NCBI GenBank assembly: GCA_002412765.1
Contig: DHVR01000012.1
Span: 1-45,821, forward strand
Source: Leptolinea sp. UBA5203
GTDB taxonomy: Bacteria > Chloroflexota > Anaerolineae > Anaerolineales > Anaerolineaceae
Direction: 5' to 3'
Length of the DNA stretch: 45,821 bases
In this document: positions 33,093 to 40,171 of the stretch, one piece after another
Position numbering within the stretch: the stretch's first letter is position 1
Layout: each line of letters opens with the position of its first letter
Translations under genes and position numbers: made by a program
Notes under the pieces: model-generated
Database searches by the model: none
Told to the model about the DNA's origin: nothing
The model's input: only the letters and a program-made list of their open reading frames with translations

Positions 33093-35363
33093 ATGAATGA
33101 ATCGCAAGTTGATTTTGTAAAAGAGCTTCTCAATCAATTTCCAAATTGGTTTAATGAGCCTGAACATATGGAATTAGCTCAGATGACCACAAAGCATTAC
33201 CCATACTCCACTTTGTTCTCTCCCATTCAAGTTAACAAGCTGCTTCTCAAGAACCGGATCGTGATGGGCCCAATGGGCAACATTTCGATGGCGGAAGAAA
33301 TGGGACGTCCGACCAACAAAATGATTCAATATTTCGCAGATCGAGCTCGGGGTGGAGCGGGTCTATTAACCTCCGGTCTGGTCCCAATTTCACAAGCCGT
33401 TGATCCAACCGTTACGGAACGGGGAAATAAATCTTACTTCCCGCGCATTGACAGTTCCCGAACTGTCTTCTCCGGATGGCGGGATCTGGCAGAATCCGTG
33501 CATGCTTACGGAAGCCGTTTTTTCATCCAGTTGACAGCAGGACTTGGCCGAGTCGGTTCCCCCGAATCTTTATTGACGAAATTTCAAATGCCAGTCTCGG
33601 CATCCTGGAACCCAAATTTTTATATTTCCGGTATTCCATGCCGCCCCATGACCGATGGCGAATGCCGCACCATCATTAAGGCTGCCGGACAGGGCTCGGC
33701 AGATGCAAAAGCCGCCACCATTGATGGCGTTTATCTGCATGGCCATGAAGGCTATTTACTGGAACAAATGACCAATCCTGCCTTTAATCGCCGTAAATTT
33801 GGACGGTATGCCAATTGGCAAAATTTCGGCCTGGATATGGTCAAAGAGATTCGCAAACGGGTGGGGCCTAACTTCCCCATCATGTACCGTATTGATCTCT
33901 CCCTGGCTCTAAATGAAACCTATGGCGAGCGGATGGACAACATTCCGGCATTGAAGAAGTTCAAAAAAGAACGAACCGTCGCTCAAACCTTGGATTACAT
34001 GGTTAACCTGGTTAAAGCAGGGGTTGATTTCTTCGATGTGGACCTGGGTTGTTACGATAACTGGTGGCTGCCTCATCCCCCAAATTCCATGCCTTCAGGT
34101 TGTTTCCTGCCCGTGGCACGCTTGGTAAAAGAGTACTTCGCTCATGAAAAAGTCCTCAGTAATGCCGGTTTGCCAGTGCCCATCGTGGCCGTAGGTAAAT
34201 TGGGCTATCCTGATTTAGCCGAGAAAGCGCTGCTCGATGGCGATTGTGACATGATCATGCTGGCTCGCCCCTTATTGGCCGACGCTGAATGGCCCAATAA
34301 GGCTTACGCAGGCAGAGTCATGGATATCCGTCCCTGCATTGGAGATCAGGAAGGCTGTATTAACGAGTTTGTTGAAGGTGGCCATCCACAATGTTCTGTA
34401 AATCCGCGCACCGGTTTTGAGGATGTGCTAACCCGGGAGCTTACCCCAACAGCTTCCCCAAAGAAAATTGCCATCATTGGCGCCGGACCCTCCGGCATCA
34501 TTTGCGCCATCACGGCTGCCAAACGCGGTCACAAAGTAACCCTTTTTGAGAAAAAAAATCAGGTTGGCGGTATGCTTGTGCCCGGCTCAAGACCCAAAAT
34601 TAAATATGAAGTGAAGAATTACCTCACCTATCTTGAGCATGCCCTTGAAGAAACAGCCAAAAAATTTGACCTCACCGTTAAATTAAACCAAGAAATCACC
34701 GCCGACTCCCTCAAAAGTAAGGGGTTTGACAGTGTGGTTGTCAGCGTAGGCGGCAGTGCTGTCTCCCCCAAACTTCCGGGAATCGATCAAGCTAATGTCA
34801 TTCAGGCTATTGACCTCTTCCGTAAACCTGATTTGGCTGGAGAAGGTAAAAATGTAGTGGTCATCGGCGCAGGAGCTGTTGGCTGCGAAGCCGCTCACTT
34901 CCTCGCTTCAGAGCTGGGTAAAACCGTGACCATCGTGGAAATGCTGCCGAATGTGATGGCAGGGCTGTGCACCGCCAACCGGGGGCATTTAATCCATGAA
35001 CTTGAAAACCTTGGCGTTGCCATTTGGAATTGCACAAAACTTAAATCGGTCGAAGGAAAGTCCGTAAAGGTCGACAGGAACGTTTCCTCAACAGTTCCAG
35101 ATCCGTTTGTTACCTGGTCCCCCATTCTTCTGGAAAACATTAGCAATCCGTTTGCCAAACCTATCAAGGAAGAAATTGCGGAACAGACTCTCACCGTGGA
35201 TCTTGTCGTCCTGGCGATGGGATTAAGGTCTGGTAGAGCTTTTTATGAAGCTTGTGTTACTGCTCACGTTGCTCCCGAAATTGTTCAACTGGGAGACACC
35301 TTCCAAATCGGACGTGTTTTTGAGGCCGTGAAATCCGGTTCAATGGTTGGACGGAACATCTAA
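33093..35363 (+). CDS. Old-yellow-enzyme-type NAD(P)H:flavin/Fe-S oxidoreductase (2,4-dienoyl-CoA reductase-like)
   Basis: The 756-residue protein has the three-part layout of 2,4-dienoyl-CoA reductase and trimethylamine dehydrogenase. An FMN TIM barrel (about 40-400) begins LFSPIQVNKLLLKNRIVMGPM. A cysteine cluster loop (415-434) follows, then an FAD/NAD(P) module with GAGPSG at 463-468 and a second dinucleotide motif IGAGAVGCEA. Two features are unusual. The cluster loop reads C415-IG-D418-QEG-C422-x11-C434, with Asp where the family has the second Cys. The barrel active-site His pair of the HGAH type is HGHEGYL (216-222), as in the bile-acid BaiCD/BaiH branch. ATG 33093 follows AAAGGAG, though the frame is open from 32991. 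It heads an operon with both aconitase X subunits. Confidence 0.85.
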   Translation: MNESQVDFVKELLNQFPNWFNEPEHMELAQMTTKHYPYSTLFSPIQVNKLLLKNRIVMGPMGNISMAEEMGRPTNKMIQYFADRARGGAGLLTSGLVPISQAVDPTVTERGNKSYFPRIDSSRTVFSGWRDLAESVHAYGSRFFIQLTAGLGRVGSPESLLTKFQMPVSASWNPNFYISGIPCRPMTDGECRTIIKAAGQGSADAKAATIDGVYLHGHEGYLLEQMTNPAFNRRKFGRYANWQNFGLDMVKEIRKRVGPNFPIMYRIDLSLALNETYGERMDNIPALKKFKKERTVAQTLDYMVNLVKAGVDFFDVDLGCYDNWWLPHPPNSMPSGCFLPVARLVKEYFAHEKVLSNAGLPVPIVAVGKLGYPDLAEKALLDGDCDMIMLARPLLADAEWPNKAYAGRVMDIRPCIGDQEGCINEFVEGGHPQCSVNPRTGFEDVLTRELTPTASPKKIAIIGAGPSGIICAITAAKRGHKVTLFEKKNQVGGMLVPGSRPKIKYEVKNYLTYLEHALEETAKKFDLTVKLNQEITADSLKSKGFDSVVVSVGGSAVSPKLPGIDQANVIQAIDLFRKPDLAGEGKNVVVIGAGAVGCEAAHFLASELGKTVTIVEMLPNVMAGLCTANRGHLIHELENLGVAIWNCTKLKSVEGKSVKVDRNVSSTVPDPFVTWSPILLENISNPFAKPIKEEIAEQTLTVDLVVLAMGLRSGRAFYEACVTAHVAPEIVQLGDTFQIGRVFEAVKSGSMVGRNI

Positions 35364-35372
35364 AGGAAACCT

Positions 35373-36683
35373 ATGACAAACACAAAGATGACATTGACGC
35401 CGGATGAACAAGCAATTTTAAATGGCGAACAAGGGGATGTTTTAGCCAAAGCTATGAAATCGATTGTTTTATACGGAGAAGCTTTTGGCGCAGATCGATT
35501 GGTAGATATTGAAGGCAACCAGCATTTTGTAACCTCCTTCGGAGCGAACACCATCAAACCCTATTTCAAGATGATGGACCAATTAATTGATGCAGGGTTA
35601 AAACCTCAACAGCCGTTTACGGTGGATCCACGCCCAACCGAATATGCCGCATTGAACGTCAACCCATTGCAAAAAATCGTCAATAATTTGGTCTTTGGCA
35701 AACAAACAGCGTATGAAAAACAACTTAAAGCGCTAGGCATTAAAAACGAAAATGGGTTTACCTGTGCTTGCTATTTGGACGAAGTGGGCAACAAACCCCG
35801 GAAAGGCGCCATGCTTGCCTGGTCCGAATCTTCCGCCGTGGTATATGCCAATTCCGTCCTTGGGACACGCACCAATCGCAATTCAGCCGGTATTGATGTT
35901 TTATGTGCCATTCTGGGAAAAGCACCCTTCTTTGGTTTTTTAACCGATGAAGCCCGTAAAGCGACCTGGAAAATTGAGGTAAATACCAGCCGCATCCCCA
36001 ATGCTCAATTATTGGGCAGCGCCATTGGCTTAAAAGTCATGGAAGCGGTTCCCTATATCACCAACTTGGATCGTTTTCTTGGCCATGAGATGACTGCTGA
36101 AAATGAGTTTTACCTCAAGGATATGGGAGCTGCCACAGCTTCAAATGGCGCCGTAGGCCTGTATCATGTCGAAAATCTCACACCGGAAGCCAAGGAATTG
36201 GGCAAGAATCTACTGACCAAAGAATACAAGACCTACATCATTGATGATGCAGAACTGCAGCGTGTTTACGACAGTTATCCGGTTTTGTGGAAAAATCTGA
36301 ATGCCACCCCTAAACGAATTTTCATCGGCTGCCCGCATCTCAGCAAGGCTCAACTCTATCAATGGATAGATAAAATCTCTGCGACCTTAAGAGAACACGG
36401 ATTGACCCGTACCAAGGTTCAGGTGGCCTTATCCACAGCCCCAGATATCGCCGATATACTGCGAAAAGACACGGCAACCCTGCAAAAACTGAATGACATG
36501 AATGTCATCGTCAGCACTATATGTCCACTGATGTACATGAACAATCCATTATGCGCCATGGAACCCATCGCTACCAACTCCAACAAGTTGCGCACCTATT
36601 CAACAGCGCGGTTCTTTCAGGATGAGGATATTCTTGAAATCATGTGCACGGGTGAAGTCAACCATGGAGAAAGAAACTCATGA
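35373..36683 (+). CDS. Aconitase X large (catalytic) subunit
   Basis: The 436-residue product is the AcnX catalytic domain (DUF521). Recognised blocks are ALNVNPLQKIV, AWSESSAVVYANSVLGTRTNRNS (150-171), IGCPHLS (318-324) and the C-terminal TNSNKLRTYS. Candidate metal-ligating cysteines are C131/C133 (TCACYL), C320 and C384; the first site is TCACY rather than the common SCTPY. Known AcnX enzymes dehydrate cis-3-hydroxy-L-proline in bacteria or mevalonate 5-phosphate in archaea. The substrate here is not evident. AAAGGA precedes ATG 35373, nine bases after the reductase stop, and its own stop overlaps the start of the small subunit (ATGA). Confidence 0.9.
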   Translation: MTNTKMTLTPDEQAILNGEQGDVLAKAMKSIVLYGEAFGADRLVDIEGNQHFVTSFGANTIKPYFKMMDQLIDAGLKPQQPFTVDPRPTEYAALNVNPLQKIVNNLVFGKQTAYEKQLKALGIKNENGFTCACYLDEVGNKPRKGAMLAWSESSAVVYANSVLGTRTNRNSAGIDVLCAILGKAPFFGFLTDEARKATWKIEVNTSRIPNAQLLGSAIGLKVMEAVPYITNLDRFLGHEMTAENEFYLKDMGAATASNGAVGLYHVENLTPEAKELGKNLLTKEYKTYIIDDAELQRVYDSYPVLWKNLNATPKRIFIGCPHLSKAQLYQWIDKISATLREHGLTRTKVQVALSTAPDIADILRKDTATLQKLNDMNVIVSTICPLMYMNNPLCAMEPIATNSNKLRTYSTARFFQDEDILEIMCTGEVNHGERNS

Positions 36684-37126
36684 GTAAAACATTTACAGGT
36701 CGCCCTATCCTTGCTGGATCCTGCCAGGGGGAAGCTCTGGTTTCTCATGGTGGATTGAATACGCTGGCGTCGTATCAAAAAGCAGTGGTTTTCCAAAGTA
36801 AAAAGGCCATTTGCTCGGATCAAAATAACCCTGATCTTTACAAAAAAGATATGACGGATAAGATCATCTGCCTGCCCCAAACGATTGGCTCGACCACCGG
36901 TGGATTGGTGATGATGACAATTTGCAGTCAGGGCATCCAGCCCAAGGCATTTTTATTCGCAGATCATATTGATTCGCTCGCAGCCGCGGGAGTTATTCTC
37001 TCTGATATTTGGCTGGAAAAACGCATCATCGTTGTCGATCAACTAGGTTCCGATTTTCTGGATGCAATTCAAACCGGACAAACCGTATCCATCACAGAGG
37101 AAGGCATCATAACCATCAACGATTGA
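36680..37126 (+). CDS. Aconitase X small (swivel) subunit
   Basis: The 148-residue product is the AcnX swivel domain (DUF126). The motif IGSTTGG (69-75) corresponds to the Gly-Ser-rich loop that carries the catalytic Ser in the family (usually GSS/C-x-GS), and the end QPKAFLFADHIDSLAAAGVILSD is typical of these domains. The N-terminal loop (HGGLNTLASYQKAVVF...) departs from the common GGVDP pattern, which may alter substrate choice. It overlaps the large subunit by four bases (ATGA), so the two are translated together and should form a heteromer. A strong terminator follows at 37148. Confidence 0.88.
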   Translation: MSKTFTGRPILAGSCQGEALVSHGGLNTLASYQKAVVFQSKKAICSDQNNPDLYKKDMTDKIICLPQTIGSTTGGLVMMTICSQGIQPKAFLFADHIDSLAAAGVILSDIWLEKRIIVVDQLGSDFLDAIQTGQTVSITEEGIITIND

Positions 37127-37147
37127 TAACCATTAAAAAACTTTTTC

Positions 37148-37182
37148 AAAAATGACACTCAGAAACTGGGTGTCATTTTTTA
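37148..37182 (+). terminator. Intrinsic terminator of the OYE-aconitase X operon
   Basis: A 15-pair stem, AAAAATGACACTCAG (37148-37162) with CTGGGTGTCATTTTT (37166-37180), and a three-base loop end in a run of T. It closes the operon and confirms the three genes as one unit. Confidence 0.9.
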
Positions 37183-37320
37183 ATTCTCCTGAGTCTGTAA
37201 GTTAAGTGAAACTTAGTTTATAAAGTTGATTGACCAAGAAATAAACCATAAAAGGCGTAGATATATTGAAATATAGTGTCAATGCAAATAAATACATATT
37301 CCCCAGTTACCTTCAACACC

Positions 37321-37364
37321 TACAGGGAGATTGCCTACGCCTGCGAGGCGCAAGCCGGCCCACC
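37321..37364 (-). repeat. Partial inverted copy of the 37499-37698 element
   Basis: The complement of this stretch matches 37542-37587 closely, with an exact 14-base block GTAGGCAATCTCCC and a shared GTGGG-CCGGC block. It is a truncated second copy in opposite orientation. Confidence 0.6.
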
Positions 37365-37498
37365 ATGTAAACCCATAACATAACTAATTGGTCATCCTAA
37401 GAAAAAAAGAAGACTATTGGTATAGTCTCACATCTCAGTTTTATTTCGAATAAAGTGCATCGGGCCTATAGATTTACTCTCAATGAAATGACAAAACT

Positions 37499-37698
37499 GA
37501 GTGTCATTGCGAGGCCCGAAAGGTTTAATTATGGATTCACGTAGTGGGGCCGGCCTGTGCCCCGTAGGGGTAGGCAATCTCCCTGCAAGAATTAAAGCTA
37601 CCTGACTATAGCAAACACCTATACCACCGGCGTTGAGATTGCCACGCCCCGCCAAAATGAACTAAGGACAGCGCCATATGGGGCTCGCAATGACACTC
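37499..37698. mobile_element. 200-base MITE-like element with 15-base terminal inverted repeats
   Basis: GAGTGTCATTGCGAG at 37499-37513 is matched exactly by CTCGCAATGACACTC at 37684-37698. Inside is a nested nine-base pair, GGCAATCTC (37573-37581) and GAGATTGCC (37635-37643). No frame codes for a transposase, so it would be non-autonomous. Repeats with TCATTGCGAG ends are known from several bacterial phyla. Confidence 0.65.
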
Positions 37699-37949
37699 AA
37701 TCTTGTCAAATAACTGCTAGTAAATCTATGAGGTGGAAACTAATTCCCAGATTATTGGTCGCGTAGCACGCCCTTGGGTGGGGAACGCCGTACCGAGCTT
37801 GTCGAGATAGCAGGCGGGGTGATTCCATTTGGACAAAAAATCCCGTATGATTTAGTCAATCCTTAATTATCTTCCGCCGATCACGGGATTGAAAATAATG
37901 ATTTTAGGTTAAAATAGAAGCAGGTTTCTCAACAAACTGTGAGGGCGCC

Positions 37950-38789
37950 ATGATCGAATCTCGTCCTTCTCCTATTGCCGGGCTTTGGTATCCGGCTGAT
38001 CCACGGCAGCTGAGGTCAGAAATACAACAATACCTGGATGAAGCGGTTTATTATCCCATCCTCGGGGAACTTCGGGCCTTGTTGGTTCCGCATGCCGGGT
38101 ATCGCTATTCCGGAAAAACCGCGGCCTACGCCTATCAATACCTGATTGGAAAACCCATCGAAACGGTCTACATTCTTTCCCCCTATCACGATTATCATCC
38201 AGCCGATTTCCTCACCCCTGCCCACAGTGCCTATGAAACGCCATTGGGATTTGTGGATATTGATCAGGAAGTTTTAAACTCCATCAATGATGCCATGCTG
38301 ATGAAGACTGGTTGCTCCATTCAATCCGTAACCAGAGACAAGGAACATTCACTGGAAATTCAACTTCCTTTTTTACAATCGGTATTAGCCCAACCATTCC
38401 GCATTATTCCCATCATGGTGCGTTCCCGCAATCCACAAAACTGTCATGAACTGGGTGATATTATCGCAGATCATTTTCAACCCAACAACAGCTTACTGAT
38501 TGCCAGTACCGACCTTTCCCATTTTTATCATGAGAAATTGGCCCATCAATTGGACGCCGTAATTATCAATGCCGTGCGGAATAATCAACCGGCGGATATT
38601 TTCAAAGCAGAAGATAACAAATCAGGTTTTGCCTGCGGAGCCGGTGCGGTAACCACTGTGATGTGGGCAAACAAGAAATTGGATGTAAATCACACAGAAA
38701 TCCTTTACTACACCACATCGGCTGAAGAAACCCGGGATGCTCAATCTGTGGTTGGCTATGCTGCTGCTGCGTTCTATCAAATTCCATGA
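37950..38789 (+). CDS. amrB: AmmeMemoRadiSam system protein B (MEMO1 family)
   Basis: The 279-residue protein shows the MEMO family blocks: IAGLWYPADPRQL, LVPHAGYRYSGKTAAYAY, DKEHSLEIQLPFLQ, ASTDLSHFYH and GFACGAGAV. Likely metal ligands are the conserved His in PHAGY, EHSLE and LSHFYH and the Cys in ACGAG. In many genomes it accompanies AmmA and a radical-SAM protein; neither is here. Instead its stop overlaps the start of a CNNM/CorC transporter gene. The molecular function is unsettled, with a dioxygenase-like fold. ATG 37950 follows GTGAGGG. Confidence 0.92.
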   Translation: MIESRPSPIAGLWYPADPRQLRSEIQQYLDEAVYYPILGELRALLVPHAGYRYSGKTAAYAYQYLIGKPIETVYILSPYHDYHPADFLTPAHSAYETPLGFVDIDQEVLNSINDAMLMKTGCSIQSVTRDKEHSLEIQLPFLQSVLAQPFRIIPIMVRSRNPQNCHELGDIIADHFQPNNSLLIASTDLSHFYHEKLAHQLDAVIINAVRNNQPADIFKAEDNKSGFACGAGAVTTVMWANKKLDVNHTEILYYTTSAEETRDAQSVVGYAAAAFYQIP

Positions 38790-40147
38790 AATCCATCCTG
38801 ATCATTCTATTTTTACTTACCCTCTATTTTATTTTTTCCGGCTATACGATGGCATTAACCATCTGGCGTCGAATGATTTCCCATCAAGACGAACCTGCTC
38901 AAATTAATATCGCATCCAGTGTACTGAACTGGCTGGATCATCCCCCCCATACCCAAAGATTTCCAATCTTCCTCCAGGGGGTCAAGGGGTTATTGCTGGT
39001 TTCTCTGGGCATCAGCATATATACCTGGATTCAAACCCTACCGCTTGAACTGTGGATCTCCGCCTGGTTTGCTACGCCCTTTTCCATGGGGTTACCCTGG
39101 GTAGTTGCAAGCACCTCGGTCACTCTTCATTTGGGATTATTATTGCTGTGCTTGTTCATCGGTGAATACTGGGCAGAGAAAATCGCCGTCCTTTACCCTG
39201 AAAAATTTTTGACACTCGGGTTTCTAATCGTCTCCAGCTTTTATACCCTCCTGGCAGGGATTTTTAATGGGTTGGAAAAAATAAGCAGCCTGGCTTTGAA
39301 CCCCAAACAAAAAGAGCTTATCCACACCCGTTTGAATCCATCCCCATCCATGGAGATTCGCGAATTGGTTGCCGACCCACAAACAGCCAGTGATATTCCC
39401 GAACCGGAACGGCAAATCCTTTCCGCAGTCATTGATTTTAATGACATGCTGGTTCAGCAAGTAACCATACCCAGAACGGACGTGGTTGCGGTGGAGTCTC
39501 AAACCTCATTGCAGCAAGCCCTGCAAATCTGCCTGGATAAGGGACTGACCAAATTGCCTGTTTACACCCATCATGTAGATTCCATCGAAGGTATCGTCCA
39601 CCTGCGTGATCTGGTCTTGAAACTTCAGGAAGACCCAAACTGTCCTTTGCCCGTGATTTCGCAAATCCGGGAGACGCTGTTTGTCCCGGAAGCAGTGCCC
39701 CTGCATGCCTTACTGCACCAGTTCCGTAGTAAACACATGCACATGGCTATCGTCCTGGATGAGTTCGGCGGAACGGCCGGCATCGTCACTCTGGAAGATT
39801 TATTGGAAGAAGTCTTTGGTGAAGTATTGGACCCCTTCGAACCCATCTCCCCCTCCATTGAAGTACAAAAGGACGGGTCCTTCCTGGTGGACGCACGCAT
39901 GTCGATTGATGACTTTAATGACTACTTCCACCTGCATCTGGTCGTGCCTGATTACAAAACCCTGGCCGGTTACGTGCTGGCCATGCTGAACCGCATGCCG
40001 CTTTGCGGGGATAAGATTGAGGATCTGGAAAATAAATTATGGGTCACGGTAAAATCCATGGATCGGCTGCGGATCGAGAAGGTTCTGGTACAATTTCATC
40101 TCCCCACAACCGGAAAATCGCTGAATGAATCGAAAACCACCAGCTAA
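38786..40147 (+). CDS. CNNM/CorC-family transporter with CBS domains
   Basis: The 453-residue protein has the CNNM (DUF21) membrane region in the first 170 residues (about four hydrophobic segments). A CBS pair follows (about 225-345: MLVQQVTIPRTDVVAVE, ...LPVYTHHVDSIEGIVHLRDL, HMAIVLDEFGGTAGIVTLEDLLEEVFGEV), then the C-terminal CorC/HlyC domain (DGSFLVDARMSIDDFNDYF...). Such proteins export magnesium or cobalt, sensing ATP-Mg through the CBS pair; older names are 'hemolysin'. The membrane part is more divergent than the rest. It overlaps amrB by four bases (ATGA) and precedes priA by 24 bases, so the three are one operon. Confidence 0.88.
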   Translation: MKSILIILFLLTLYFIFSGYTMALTIWRRMISHQDEPAQINIASSVLNWLDHPPHTQRFPIFLQGVKGLLLVSLGISIYTWIQTLPLELWISAWFATPFSMGLPWVVASTSVTLHLGLLLLCLFIGEYWAEKIAVLYPEKFLTLGFLIVSSFYTLLAGIFNGLEKISSLALNPKQKELIHTRLNPSPSMEIRELVADPQTASDIPEPERQILSAVIDFNDMLVQQVTIPRTDVVAVESQTSLQQALQICLDKGLTKLPVYTHHVDSIEGIVHLRDLVLKLQEDPNCPLPVISQIRETLFVPEAVPLHALLHQFRSKHMHMAIVLDEFGGTAGIVTLEDLLEEVFGEVLDPFEPISPSIEVQKDGSFLVDARMSIDDFNDYFHLHLVVPDYKTLAGYVLAMLNRMPLCGDKIEDLENKLWVTVKSMDRLRIEKVLVQFHLPTTGKSLNESKTTS

Positions 40148-40171
40148 CCCATTCCGCCAGGATAACAACCC

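Larger units (their letters stand above)
37183..37949. other. Gap with inverted-repeat elements; amrB promoter at its end
   Basis: No gene is supported. The stretch holds the 200-base element at 37499-37698 and a partial inverted copy at 37321-37364. A decayed segment follows at 37758-37820 containing ACCGAGCTTGTCGAGA, akin to the CTTCGAC repeats elsewhere. A TAAAAT at 37910-37915 with a weak TTGAAA upstream is a candidate amrB promoter, followed by GTGAGGG before the ATG. Confidence 0.5.
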
